Source: Janibacter massiliensis (GTDB taxonomy: Bacteria; Actinomycetota; Actinomycetes; Actinomycetales; Dermatophilaceae). Taken from it: a DNA stretch of 64,000 bases. The translations under genes and the position numbers were made by a program. The stretch lies in assembly GCF_900289115.1 (NCBI RefSeq), contig NZ_LT985196.1:533027-597026 (forward strand), written 5' to 3'. Under the pieces are notes generated by a model. The model saw nothing but the letters and a program-made list of their open reading frames with translations. It was not told where the DNA came from and did not search any database. Below, piece by piece: positions 15,732-26,700 of this stretch (within the stretch, counting starts at the first letter, position 1; each line of letters begins with the position of its first letter).

Positions 15732-18700
15732 GTGCAGGTCTTCGATGTCCGAGAGAAGGTCGTCACCGACTACCGAACCTTTACCGAGGCGTCGGTGAGC
15801 CCTCGGGCGCGGGACATCCGGGCCTTCCTCGACCTTCAGGCCCAGGACGGCGCCCAGTGGCCGGACCCGTGGATCAGCCTGAACCCGAGTTTCCGGGCGG
15901 GCGGTTCGATCGAGGACCTCGTCGCCCAGGGCCGCCTGCACCCGGACACCGCCCCGATCTTTCGCATCAAGAACCCCGGTAGCGACCCCGCGGGTGAGCC
16001 GCTGCACCTCCATCAGCACCAGGCGGACGCCATCGATGCCGCGCGCGCCGGCGGGTCGTACGTCCTGACGACCGGCACGGGGTCGGGCAAGTCGCTCGCC
16101 TACATCATCCCGATCGTCGACCACGTGCTGCGGTCCCGCGTGGCCGAGGGGCCTCGCCGCGGGGTCAAGGCGATCATCGTCTACCCGATGAACGCGCTGG
16201 CCAACTCGCAGATGGGCGAGCTGGAGAAGTTCCTCGACCACGGTTTCCCCCCTGGCCAGGCGCCCGTGCGGTACAAGCGATACACCGGGCAGGAGGGCGA
16301 GGACGAGCGCGCCGCGATCCTCGCCGATCCCCCGGACATCCTCCTGACGAACTACGTGATGCTCGAGCTGGTTCTCACCCGGCCGAAGGAGCGCGACTCG
16401 CTGGTCGCCGCCGCGGAGGGGCTGCGGTACCTCGTCCTCGACGAGCTCCACAGCTACCGAGGCCGCCAGGGCGCGGACGTCGCGCTGCTCATCCGACGGG
16501 TTCGCGACGCCTGCCGTTCCGAGCAGCTGGACGTCATCGGCACCTCGGCGACGATGGCCACCGGCAAGCGGGCCGAGCAGGCGGCCGAGGTGGCGAGGAC
16601 CGCGAGCCTGTTCTTCGGGGTGGAGGTCCCGCCTGAACGGATCATCGGCGAGACCCTGGTTCGGTCCACCACGGGGGACGCCTCCGACCGTTCAGCCATC
16701 GTCGAGGTCATCGACGAACCCGACCTCCTCGACCGCCTCGACTACGACGCCCTCGCCGCGCACCCGATCGCCGCGTGGGTCGAGGACCGGTTCGGGCTCG
16801 ACGGCGAGAGCGACCCGCCGCACCTCGTTCGCCGTCGCCCCTCTCGGATCGAGACCGAGGCCCGGGTCCTTGCGTCGCAGACGGGGCGCGGCGAGACCGC
16901 CTGCGGAGAGGCGCTGCGCCGGACCCTGCTGCGGGGGTCGAACGTGGCGCACCCGCGCACCGGTCGGCCGCTCTTCGCCTTCAGGCTGCACCAGTTCCTG
17001 TCCAAGGGTGACAACGTCTACTCGACCATCGAGCCCGAGGGTGCGCGCACGCTCGTCGGGACCTACCAGCTGCGGTCCCCGCAGGACCATGGCGCGGCGC
17101 TCCTGCCCATGACGTTCTGCCGCGAGTGCGGCCAGGACTATCTCGTCGCCGACCTTCGGCCCGATGCGGACGGCACCTGGGTCGCAGCCCGTCCCGGCGT
17201 CGGGGACGACCCGTCGCGGATGCAGCGCGGATACTTGTACCTGTCCCGGGGGGACGACTTTCCCTGGCCGGAGAACCCCGTCGTCAGCAAGCGCCTCCCG
17301 GCCGACTGGTTCGAGACCGTGGACGGGCAGGATGTCGTTCGGAAGAACTACGAGCAGCACCTTCCCCGGACGGTGCGCGTCCGCAAGGACGGATTGATTG
17401 ACGACGAGGGACAGCTCGCCTGGTGGGTTCCCTCACCCTTTCGCTTCTGCCTGCGGTGCACGACCTCGTACACCAACGTCCGCGGGAACGACTACCCCCG
17501 CCTGGCGACCCTCGACCGCGAGGGCCGGGCGAGTGCCATCACGGTCATCGCGACCAGCCTGCTGCGCACGCTGCGTGAGCTTCCCGACGAAGCTCTCGAC
17601 CCCCGGGCGCGCAAGCTGCTGACGTTCGTCGACAACCGGCAGGACGCTGCCCTGCAGAGCGGGCACTTCAACGACTTCGTCCTCACGGCGCAGCTGCGGG
17701 GGGCGTTGGTCAGGGCGCTGGAGCACTCGGCCGACCACACCCTCGACCACGAGGCGGTCGACTCTGCGGTGTCCGAGGCCCTCGCCCTGGACTTCGAGGA
17801 GTACGCGCTCTCGCCGGAGGCGGTGTACTCCGCACGCGAGCGGGCCGAGTCGGCGCTCCGCCGGGTGGTCGGGTACCGCGTCCTCGCCGACCTCAAGGTC
17901 GGCTACCGGCTGACCATGCCGAACCTCGAGCAGACCGGCCTGCTGGTGGTCGATTACGCCGATCTCGACCTCGTCGCGAAGGACGACGCGATGTGGCGCG
18001 GGTGCGATCCGATGCTCGCCGACGCTCGCCCGCAGCAACGCGCCGAGTGGTGCCGGGCTCTCCTGGGGGAGTTCCGCCGGGAGCTCGCGGTGTACGCCGC
18101 ACCGCTCACGGGTCAGGGGTGGGACCAGCTCCAGAGCGCCTCGCGCCAGCATCTCACCGGGCACTGGGCCCTCGCAGAGAACGAGCAGCCCGCATCGACC
18201 TCGCGCGTGATACCTGGCAGCCCGCCGAAGGGGCGACGCAAGGGAGCGGAGCACGACGACAAGTTCCTGGGGGGGCGTAGCGCGTTCGGTACGTACATCG
18301 CGCACGAGCACAACGAGGTCCGCGGGACGCGTCCGTCGGTCGAGGACCGGGTCGGCCTGATCCGCGACCTCTGCAGCGTGCTCGCCCGGGCGGGCATCCT
18401 CGTCGAGGTCGGCGACCAGAAGGGCGGACCCGGGTACCAGCTGAACGCCGGAAGCGTGGTGTGGCGGCTGGGCGGCGGGAAGAAGGGGTATGTCGACCCG
18501 GTCCGGGTGCACATCTACGCGGAGCACGCGAAACGGGTCAACCCGTACTTCGTCGAGCTGTACCGGGACGTCGCAGCGTCGCTGAAGGGCCTCCGGTCGC
18601 GGGAGCACACCGCTCAGGTGCCTCCGGCCGAGCGCGAGGAGCGCGAGCACGAGTTCTCCGAGGCGAAGCTCAACGCACTCTTCTGCTCCCCGACGATGGA

Positions 18701-20867
18701 GCTCGGGGTCGACATCAAGTCGCTGAACGCCGTCGCCCTGCGGAACGTCCCGCCGTCACCGGCCAACTACGCTCAGCGCTCCGGCCGCGCCGGGAGATCT
18801 GGCCAGCCGGCGCTCGTGACGACGTACTGCGCGACGTTCAGCGCCCACGACCGGTACTTCTTCAACCGGCCGGAGCAGATGGTCGCCGGGGTCGTCCAGC
18901 CGCCCCGGCTCGATCTGGCGAACGAGGCGCTCCTGCGCAGCCACGTGTACGCGATCTGGCTCGCCGAGGCGGGGGTCTCCCTCCCGGCGCGGATCCCGGA
19001 CCTGCTCGAGATGGACGACATCGACATCCTTCCGATCGACCGCGACCTCCGGGCGGACCTCACCCGTCCCGACATCGCGCCCCGGGCGGTTGCGCGCGCC
19101 GAGAAGGTCGTGCGCGCGGCGCGGACGTCGTGGGGGTCGGGGGATGCCGACTGGTGGTACGAGGAGTGGGTCTCGGACGTCATCTCCCGGGCGGAGACCG
19201 AGCTCGACGAAGCCCTCGAGCGGTGGCGCATCCTCTACCGCGCGGCCTACCGGGAGCACGAGGCGCAGTCGAAGCGGGTGCGTGACCACGCGACCGACCA
19301 CGCGGGGCGCCGTGATGCCGAGGCCCGGCAGCGGGAGGCGGCCGGGCAGCTGCGTCTGCTGTCGAACGAGGACCGCGACGGCGGCCAGACGGACTTCTAC
19401 ACCTACCGCTACCTCGCGTCGGAGGGCTTTCTGCCGGGGTACTCCTTCCCCCGCCTGCCCCTGGCTGCGTACATCCCCGGCATGACCCGGAACGCCGGGG
19501 ACTACATCCAGCGGCCCCGGTTCCTCGCGATCTCCGAGTTCGGGCCAGGTGCACTGATCTACCACGAGGGCGCGCAGTATCAGGTGTACCGCGTCGAGGT
19601 ACCCCGGGGCGCCGACGGCGTGACGACGGAGTCCGCCCGCACCTGCGAGGCCTGCGGCTACCACCACCGGGTCGAGGTGGGGACGGATCGGTGCGAGCTG
19701 TGCGGTGCCGAGCTCGGCGACGAGACCCGCGGCCTGCTCGAGCTGCGCACGGTCTTCACGAAACGACGCCACCGGATCAGCAGCGACGAGGAGGAGCGGC
19801 GGCGCCAGGGGTACGAGCTCCGGACGACGTACCACTTCACGCAGGGGCCGTCGGGACGCTCGCATCACGACGCGTCCGTGGCCGGGGAGTCGGGTCCGCT
19901 CCTGGAGCTGACCTACGCCGACTCGGCCACCGTCCGGGTGACCAACCTCGGCCCCAGACGCGCCGCTCACGGTGACAAGGGCTTCATCCTCGATCCCCGG
20001 AACGGCCGGTGGCTGCGGCAGTCCGACGAGAACGGGGACGACGACGCGCTCACCGATCCGGGGACGGTGGAGCGCCCCATCCGTGTCGTGCCGTACGTCC
20101 ACGACCGGCGGAACATCGTCATCGCCCGGTGGGCGGAGGAGCTCACCCCCACGCAGGCCGTCACCCTGCGCCACGCGCTCGAGCGCGGTATCGAGGTCTG
20201 CTTCCAGCTGGAGGACTCCGAGCTGTCGTCGGAGGCGTTGCCCGACCCGGACAACCGAGGGCGGCTGCTCCTCACCGAGTCGTCAGAGGGAGGCGCGGGC
20301 GTGCTCCGTCGCCTCGTGTCCGAGCCGGATGCGGTCGCCCGCGTCGCCCGGGCCGCCCTCGACCTGCTCCACTTCGACGACCGAGGGGGCGACCTCCGCC
20401 GGGCGCCGACGGCGACCGAGGACTGCCAGCTCGCCTGCTACGACTGCCTGCTCGGGTACAACAACCAGCCCGACCACGCGCTCATCGACCGTCACAGCAT
20501 CGTCGACCTGCTGCTGGCGCTCGCCGGGGGCTCGACCGCTGCCCAGGGGGACGCCACGCCGGGCGCAGCGGGTGTCGCGGACGCCGCTGACCTCGACAGG
20601 TTGACCAGCTACGAGCAGGAGCTGGTCGGGTGGCTCGAGCAGCACGGCCACACGGTCCCCATGTCGTTCGGGATGCGCGTGGGTGACATCCGCGTCCCGA
20701 TCGTCTACCCGGACCACGCAGCGGTCTTCGACCTGCGCGATCCCGATGCTGCCGGGTGCGCCGATGCCCTGGAGGATCTCGGGTGGACCGTGGTCCGGGT
20801 CCGCGGCACGGACGAGCTGGCGAAGACGGTGCCGACGCTGTCGTCGGTCTTCGGGGCAGGACGATGA
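15732..20867 (+). CDS. Very large DExH helicase with C-terminal DUF1998-like domain (DrmA-DrmB-fusion-like)
   Basis: Product of 1711 residues. N-terminal VQVFDVREKVVTDYR leads into a superfamily-2 helicase with Walker A TTGTGSGKS (K120), DELH box (237-240) and helicase C motif QRSGRAGRSG (about 1015). Two zinc-like knots, CRECG (about 463) and CLRCTTSY (about 573), interrupt the core. The C-terminal third has CEACG and CELCG (about 1305-1320) and EDCQLACYDCLLGYNNQ (about 1565), the cysteine signature of DUF1998. In DISARM defence, DrmA (helicase) and DrmB (DUF1998) are separate; here both sit in one chain. A Druantia DruE-like reading is the main alternative. GTG 15732 starts the family homology. 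It leads the operon, 10 bases before the SNF2 gene. Confidence 0.85.
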   Translation: MQVFDVREKVVTDYRTFTEASVSPRARDIRAFLDLQAQDGAQWPDPWISLNPSFRAGGSIEDLVAQGRLHPDTAPIFRIKNPGSDPAGEPLHLHQHQADAIDAARAGGSYVLTTGTGSGKSLAYIIPIVDHVLRSRVAEGPRRGVKAIIVYPMNALANSQMGELEKFLDHGFPPGQAPVRYKRYTGQEGEDERAAILADPPDILLTNYVMLELVLTRPKERDSLVAAAEGLRYLVLDELHSYRGRQGADVALLIRRVRDACRSEQLDVIGTSATMATGKRAEQAAEVARTASLFFGVEVPPERIIGETLVRSTTGDASDRSAIVEVIDEPDLLDRLDYDALAAHPIAAWVEDRFGLDGESDPPHLVRRRPSRIETEARVLASQTGRGETACGEALRRTLLRGSNVAHPRTGRPLFAFRLHQFLSKGDNVYSTIEPEGARTLVGTYQLRSPQDHGAALLPMTFCRECGQDYLVADLRPDADGTWVAARPGVGDDPSRMQRGYLYLSRGDDFPWPENPVVSKRLPADWFETVDGQDVVRKNYEQHLPRTVRVRKDGLIDDEGQLAWWVPSPFRFCLRCTTSYTNVRGNDYPRLATLDREGRASAITVIATSLLRTLRELPDEALDPRARKLLTFVDNRQDAALQSGHFNDFVLTAQLRGALVRALEHSADHTLDHEAVDSAVSEALALDFEEYALSPEAVYSARERAESALRRVVGYRVLADLKVGYRLTMPNLEQTGLLVVDYADLDLVAKDDAMWRGCDPMLADARPQQRAEWCRALLGEFRRELAVYAAPLTGQGWDQLQSASRQHLTGHWALAENEQPASTSRVIPGSPPKGRRKGAEHDDKFLGGRSAFGTYIAHEHNEVRGTRPSVEDRVGLIRDLCSVLARAGILVEVGDQKGGPGYQLNAGSVVWRLGGGKKGYVDPVRVHIYAEHAKRVNPYFVELYRDVAASLKGLRSREHTAQVPPAEREEREHEFSEAKLNALFCSPTMELGVDIKSLNAVALRNVPPSPANYAQRSGRAGRSGQPALVTTYCATFSAHDRYFFNRPEQMVAGVVQPPRLDLANEALLRSHVYAIWLAEAGVSLPARIPDLLEMDDIDILPIDRDLRADLTRPDIAPRAVARAEKVVRAARTSWGSGDADWWYEEWVSDVISRAETELDEALERWRILYRAAYREHEAQSKRVRDHATDHAGRRDAEARQREAAGQLRLLSNEDRDGGQTDFYTYRYLASEGFLPGYSFPRLPLAAYIPGMTRNAGDYIQRPRFLAISEFGPGALIYHEGAQYQVYRVEVPRGADGVTTESARTCEACGYHHRVEVGTDRCELCGAELGDETRGLLELRTVFTKRRHRISSDEEERRRQGYELRTTYHFTQGPSGRSHHDASVAGESGPLLELTYADSATVRVTNLGPRRAAHGDKGFILDPRNGRWLRQSDENGDDDALTDPGTVERPIRVVPYVHDRRNIVIARWAEELTPTQAVTLRHALERGIEVCFQLEDSELSSEALPDPDNRGRLLLTESSEGGAGVLRRLVSEPDAVARVARAALDLLHFDDRGGDLRRAPTATEDCQLACYDCLLGYNNQPDHALIDRHSIVDLLLALAGGSTAAQGDATPGAAGVADAADLDRLTSYEQELVGWLEQHGHTVPMSFGMRVGDIRVPIVYPDHAAVFDLRDPDAAGCADALEDLGWTVVRVRGTDELAKTVPTLSSVFGAGR

Positions 20868-20877
20868 GAGGGTGGGT

Positions 20878-23763
20878 ATGAGCGTGACGGGATCTTTGGC
20901 GGCCGGGTCGCTGGTCCGGGCGCGAGGTCGGGAATGGGTGGTGCAGCCGGGCAGCGACGACGACTTCCTCGTCCTGCAGCCGCTCGGCGGGCGGGCCGAG
21001 GACGTCACGGGTCTGCACACCGCGCTGGAGCAGGTTGATCCCGCGACGTTCCCCCTGCCCTCCGCCGATGATCTGGGGGATGCCCGGAGCGCCCGTCTGC
21101 TCCGCACCGCCCTGCGGCTCGGTTTCCGGTCGACCGCCGGCCCGTTCCGCTGCATCGGCTCGATCGCGGTCGAGCCGCGGGCCTACCAGCTGGTCCCGCT
21201 GATGCTCGCCCTGCGCCAGCCGGTCACCAGGTTGCTCATCGCCGACGACGTCGGCATCGGCAAGACGGTCGAGGCAGGCCTCATCGCGGCGGAGCTGCTC
21301 GCCCAGGGCAGCATCGAACGGGTGGCCGTCCTCTGCAGCCCGGCGCTCGCCGAGCAGTGGCAGCAGGAGCTGCGCGAGAAGTTCCTCCTCGACGCGACAC
21401 TCGTCCTCACCTCGACCGCGGCGAGGCTCGAGCGGGGCCTGATGATGGACGAGTCGCTCTTCGACCGGCACCCGGTGACGGTCGTCTCGACCGACTTCAT
21501 CAAGTCCCCGCGCCGGCGTGACGACTTCGTCCAGCACGCCCCCGACCTCGTCATCGTCGACGAGGCGCACACCGCTGTCATGGACGCGGACACCACGGGC
21601 CGGGCGCGCCACCAGCGGTTCGAGCTGCTGACCGCGCTCGCCGCGAACCCCGCCCGTCATCTCCTGCTCGTCACGGCGACGCCGCATTCGGGCAAGGAGG
21701 AGGGTTTCCGCAACCTCGTCGGGCTGCTTGACCCGCAGCTCGCGACGATCGACCTCGACACCACGGCCGGCCGCGAGCGCCTTGCCCGGCACATGGTCCA
21801 GCGTCGTCGGAAGGACATCCGCCACTTCGTCCAGGCCGGGCTGCAGGAGCAGACCGTCTTCCCCGAGGACCGGGAGACCGCCGACCGCGCCTACTCCCTC
21901 ACCCCTGCCTACCGTGACCTTTTCAACCGGGCGCTGGCGTTCGCCCGGGAGCAGGTGACGGACACGTCGGGGAGCGCCGTGCACCAGCGGGTCCGGTGGT
22001 GGTCCGCTCTGGCGATGCTGCGGACCCTCGCGTCCTCCCCGGCGGCCGCGGCGGAGACCTTCCGCTCCCGGGCGGCTTCCGTGCAGGCTGAGGACCTGTC
22101 GACCGTCGACGCCCTCAGTCGGTCGCGGGTGTTCGACGCGGCGGACGACGAGGCGGTCGAGGGCATGGACGTCTCCCCCGGCGCCGACCCGGGCACCGAG
22201 GCCGAGGGGGAACTCTCGTCCGCATCGCGCGAGCGCCGGACGCTGCGGGACCTCGCGCGTCGGGCGGAGGCGCTGCGTGGCCCGACGGAGGACGCGAAGC
22301 TCGCCGTGGCGGTGCGCGAGGTCAAGCGCCTGCTCGCCGACGGGTACAACCCGATCGTGTTCTGCCGGTTCATCCAGACGGCCGAGTACGTCGCCGAGCA
22401 CCTGAGCAACGCGCTCGGCAAGGGAATCGTCGTCGGGGCGGTGACCGGGACCCTGCCGCCGGCGGAGCGCACCGAGCGCATCGCCGAGCTCACGGCGGAC
22501 CCGGACAAGCGGCTCGTGCTCGTCGCCACCGACTGCTTGTCGGAGGGAGTCAACCTCCAGGAGCACTTCCAGGCGGTGCTCCACTACGACCTGGCGTGGA
22601 ACCCGACGCGCCACGAGCAGCGCGAAGGCCGCGTCGACCGGTTCGGGCAGCGGGCGAGGACGGTGCGGGCGCTGACGCTGTACGGCCCGGACACCCAGAT
22701 CGACGGCATCGTCCTCGACGTCCTCATCCGACGGCACCGCGCCATCCGCAAGGCGACGGGGGTGAGCGTGCCGGTCCCCGATCAGAACGACTCGGTCCTC
22801 GAGGCCCTGATGGAAGGCCTCCTCCTGCGGGGCGCGAGCGGCGACCAGCTGCTGCTCGATGTCGATGTCTCGCGCGCGGACCACGACCTGGAGACAGCGT
22901 GGGAGTCCGCGGCGGCCAAGGAGAAGGACACCCGGACGAAGTACCAGCACGCGGCGCTGAAGCCGGAGGTCGTCGCCGACGAGGTCAACCGGATGCGTGA
23001 GGCCATCGGCACCGGCGCGGAGATCGAGCCGTTCGTCCGGTCGGTCCTCGTGGGGCTCGGCGGTCATATCACCGGCGACGCCGAGGACCGGCTCGAGGTC
23101 GCCACCGACACTCTCGACCCCGCGCTGCGGGACCTCCTGCCGCGCACCGGGCGCCACGGGTCGACCTTCGTCCGCACCGCACCCGCCCCGTCGGGCGCCG
23201 CGGCGCTGACGCGAACCGACCCGACCGTCGCCGCGGTGGCCCGCCACGTGCTCGAGTCGGCCTTGGACGCCAGCGTTCCGGGCGAACGTCTGGCCAGGCG
23301 GGCCGGGATCATCCGCACCACCGCCGTGACCGGACGGACGACGCTGCTGCTCGTGCGCTACCGCTTCCACCTCGATCTGCCGAGCCGGGAGAAGGGGACG
23401 CGCACGCTCGTCGCGGAGGACTGCGAGCTCCTCGCCTTCCGCGGAGCGCCGAGCAGCGCGCAGTGGCTCGACGCGGCGGAGACAAGCGCGCTCGCCGAGG
23501 CGCGGCCCGACGCGAACATCCCGCCGGACCAGGCGCGACAGGGCATCGCCACGATGCTCGACCAGCTGCACCACGTCGAGGAGCACCTCACGGCACGGGC
23601 CGACGAGCGGGCGGCGGAGCTCGCCACCAGCCACGCCCGGGTCCGCGAAGGCGCGGGCGAGATCATCCGCGCGCTCAAGGTGCGTGCCGAGCACCCCGTC
23701 GACGTGCTCGGGGTCTACGTGTACCTGCCCGTCGTGGGCGCGACGAAGGGAGCCGGTTCGTGA
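20878..23763 (+). CDS. SNF2-family helicase, DISARM DrmD-like
   Basis: The 961-residue product has helicase core motifs IADDVGIGKTVEAGLI (Walker A near 122-137), LVIVDEAHTAV (DEAH near 227), VTATPHSG, SEGVNLQEHFQ and HEQREGRVDRFGQ (motif VI near 581), all typical of bacterial SNF2/RapA-type translocases. The long C-terminal region has no motif I recognise. Size, sequence style and its position directly before a large adenine methylase match DrmD of class-1 DISARM. ATG 20878 follows AGAGGG. Its stop overlaps the methylase GTG by GTGA, so the two are coupled. No nuclease motif is visible. Confidence 0.85.
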   Translation: MSVTGSLAAGSLVRARGREWVVQPGSDDDFLVLQPLGGRAEDVTGLHTALEQVDPATFPLPSADDLGDARSARLLRTALRLGFRSTAGPFRCIGSIAVEPRAYQLVPLMLALRQPVTRLLIADDVGIGKTVEAGLIAAELLAQGSIERVAVLCSPALAEQWQQELREKFLLDATLVLTSTAARLERGLMMDESLFDRHPVTVVSTDFIKSPRRRDDFVQHAPDLVIVDEAHTAVMDADTTGRARHQRFELLTALAANPARHLLLVTATPHSGKEEGFRNLVGLLDPQLATIDLDTTAGRERLARHMVQRRRKDIRHFVQAGLQEQTVFPEDRETADRAYSLTPAYRDLFNRALAFAREQVTDTSGSAVHQRVRWWSALAMLRTLASSPAAAAETFRSRAASVQAEDLSTVDALSRSRVFDAADDEAVEGMDVSPGADPGTEAEGELSSASRERRTLRDLARRAEALRGPTEDAKLAVAVREVKRLLADGYNPIVFCRFIQTAEYVAEHLSNALGKGIVVGAVTGTLPPAERTERIAELTADPDKRLVLVATDCLSEGVNLQEHFQAVLHYDLAWNPTRHEQREGRVDRFGQRARTVRALTLYGPDTQIDGIVLDVLIRRHRAIRKATGVSVPVPDQNDSVLEALMEGLLLRGASGDQLLLDVDVSRADHDLETAWESAAAKEKDTRTKYQHAALKPEVVADEVNRMREAIGTGAEIEPFVRSVLVGLGGHITGDAEDRLEVATDTLDPALRDLLPRTGRHGSTFVRTAPAPSGAAALTRTDPTVAAVARHVLESALDASVPGERLARRAGIIRTTAVTGRTTLLLVRYRFHLDLPSREKGTRTLVAEDCELLAFRGAPSSAQWLDAAETSALAEARPDANIPPDQARQGIATMLDQLHHVEEHLTARADERAAELATSHARVREGAGEIIRALKVRAEHPVDVLGVYVYLPVVGATKGAGS

Positions 23764-26700
23764 AGGGCGACTTCTCGACCATCCGCACGGTCGGCACGAC
23801 CCTCCCGGCGGAGCTCCTCGAGCGGGTCGTCGCCGGGGACACCCAGCTCGGCCGACTGTCGGCCGCGGACTACCACCTCGCCGCGGGCGAGACCCCCCGG
23901 GCGGCGGCGCACCGCGCGTGGTCGTACCTCAAGCAGGCGTGGGTCGGCTTCCGAGGACAGATCGAGGGCCGCCGGGACGACGACCCGCTCATCGGGGTGA
24001 CCCGCGACCAGTGGCTGCACGTCGTGCTGCGCGAGCTCGACTACGGGCGGGTGCCGCAGACGCCGGCCGGCGGCATCGTCGTCGACGAGCGGGCCTATCC
24101 CGTCTCGCACGAGTGGGGGGCGCTCCCCATCCACCTGCTCGGGTGGAACGTCCCCCTGGACCGCAGGTCCAAGGGGGTGCCGGGAGCGGCGGACCGGGCG
24201 CCGCACGCGATGGTGCAGGAGCTGCTCAACCGGTCCGAGGATCGCCTGTGGGGGATCCTCGCGAACGGCCGGAGCCTGCGGCTGCTCCGCGACTCGACGA
24301 ACCTCACCGGGGTCTCGTACGTCGAGTTCGACCTCGAGACGATGTTCGACCACGACGTCTTCAGCGACTTCGTCGTCCTCTACCTCCTGTGCCACCAGTC
24401 CCGCTTCGAGGTCGGTGAGGGCCAGCCGCCGACGGCCTGCCCCATCGAGACGTGGCGGTCCACGGCCCGTGACCTCGGCGTCCGGGCGCGGCAGGAGCTA
24501 CGCGAGGGGGTTGCCCGGGCGCTCGAGCTGCTCGGCAACGGCTTCCTCACCCACCCGGCGAACACCGAGCTGCGACGCCGCCTGTCCACCGGGGAGATGA
24601 CGCACACCGAGCTCCACCGCGAGCTCATGCAGCTGGTCTACCGGCTGCTCTTCCTCTTCGTCGTCGAGGACCGCCCCGAGCGGGACCTCATCCTCGATCC
24701 CGCGATCACCCCGGCGCAGCGCGAGCGCTGGTCGGTGTACTACTCCAGTCGGGTGCTCCGGCGCCGCGCCCTCGTGCTGCGCCGGACGCGTCACGGCGAC
24801 GAGTGGCAGCGGACGTGGACGGTGCTGCGGGGGCTCGGCGGTGACGGGATCCCGGAGCTCGGCGTCACCGGGCTGGGTGGGCTCTTCGCGCCGACACCGG
24901 GCGAGACCCTGGCGGCGGAGGCACTCACTCGGGCCGATCGATCCGCCCCGCTGTGCCAGATCGGCAACGACTCCTTTCTCGCCGCGGTCCGTGCGCTGTC
25001 CGTGATCCGGCTCAAGGGGCAGCCGGAGCAGGTCGTCGACTTCGGTCGCCTGGGCGCCGAGGAGCTCGGGGGCATCTACGAGTCGCTGCTCGAGCTCGTC
25101 CCGCACCTGGACATGTCGACGTGGGCCCTCTCGTACGGCGAGTACCTGGGCAACGATCGGAAGACGACCGGGTCGTACTACACCCCGAGCGATCTCATCG
25201 ACCTCGTTCTCGACGAGGCGCTCGACCCGTTGCTCGACGAGGCGGAGCGCGCCGACGACCCGGAGGCCGCACTGCTGGCGATGACGGTGTGCGACCCGGC
25301 GTGCGGGTCCGGGCACTTCCTCGTCGCGGCCGCCCGACGGATCGCCGAACGGGTCGCACTGGTGCGTTCGGAGACGCGGGACCTCCTGCCGGGCGACCTC
25401 GACGCGGCGATGCGCGATGTCGTCGTCCGGTGCATCTACGGCGTCGACCTCCAGCCGATGGCCGCCCAGCTCGCGAAGGTCGCGCTGTGGCTCGAGTCGA
25501 TGGAGCGCGGGAAGCCGCTCGCCTTCCTCGACCACCACATCAAGGTCGGCAACTCCCTGCTCGGGGCGACTCCGGCGCTGCTGTCCCGGGGTGTGCCGGA
25601 CGGCGCGTACGCGGTGCTCACCGGGGACGACAAGAAGGTCGCCGCGGCGCTGAAGAAGCAGAACCGCACCGAGCGGGTCGCCAAGCAGTCCACCCTCCTC
25701 AGCCAGGACGACGACGCCGAGGGGATCGAGATCGCGCCCGAGCGGGTGCGCGCACTCCAGGCGGTCGTCCCGCAGCGCACCGCCGCCGAGGTCGCGGCGG
25801 TTGCCGAGCGGTTCCGCGCGCTGGAAAGCGACGACGAGATGACGCGCGCCCGGCGCGCCGCGGACACGTGGTGCTCCGCCTTCACCGCGCCGAAGGTCGA
25901 TTCCAGCCGGGCAATCACCACGGAGACGGTGCGCAACGCTGCGCACGGCACGCTGCCGGCTGTGCTAGGCGAGATCGTGTCGGAGGAGGCGACCCGCTAC
26001 CGCTTCTTCCACTGGCACCTCGAGTTCCCCGAGGTCTTCACCCCGCTGCCGGCGGACGACATCCCCGACGACGACCCGACCGGCTGGGCGGGCGGGTTCA
26101 CGGCGATGCTCGGCAACCCGCCCTGGGACCGCGTGAAGCTGCAGGAGAAGGAGTTCTTCGCGCACCGGGACGCCGCCGTGGCCGCGGCTCCGAACGCCGC
26201 CGCACGCAAGCGGCTCATCACCGCGCTCGTGGAGTCGAACCCCACGCTGGCGGCGGAGTGGCAGGATGCTGTTCACCAGTCCGAGGCGACGAGCGCTCTG
26301 CTGCGGGTGTCGGGGCGGTTCCCCCTGTGCGGGACGGGGGATGTCAACACGTACAGCGTCTTCGCCGAGCTGTTCCGCTCGTCGCTGTCCCCCGCCGGCC
26401 GCATGGGGATCATCACACCGACCGGCCTCGCAACGGATGCGACGACCTCAGCGTTCTTCGCCGACACGCTCCAGGCCCGGCGCCTCGGGACGTTCTACGA
26501 CTTCGAGAACGAGGCGAAGATCTTCGCGGGCGTCCACAACCAGTTCCGCTTCGCGGTGACGTCGATGACCGGTGGAGTTCGTGCTGATCGCACGCGCCTC
26601 GCGTTTTACACCCGATTCATCGCCGACGTGCCCGATCGCCGGTTCGAGCTCAGCGCCGACGAGATCCTCCGGATCAACCCCAACACCGGGACACTTCCGC

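Noticed and set aside
20482-23694. A 1070-codon open frame on the minus strand
   Set aside because: It lies antisense to the SNF2 gene, whose helicase motifs are unmistakable. Long antisense frames are expected in DNA of this GC content. No family motif or ribosome site is seen.
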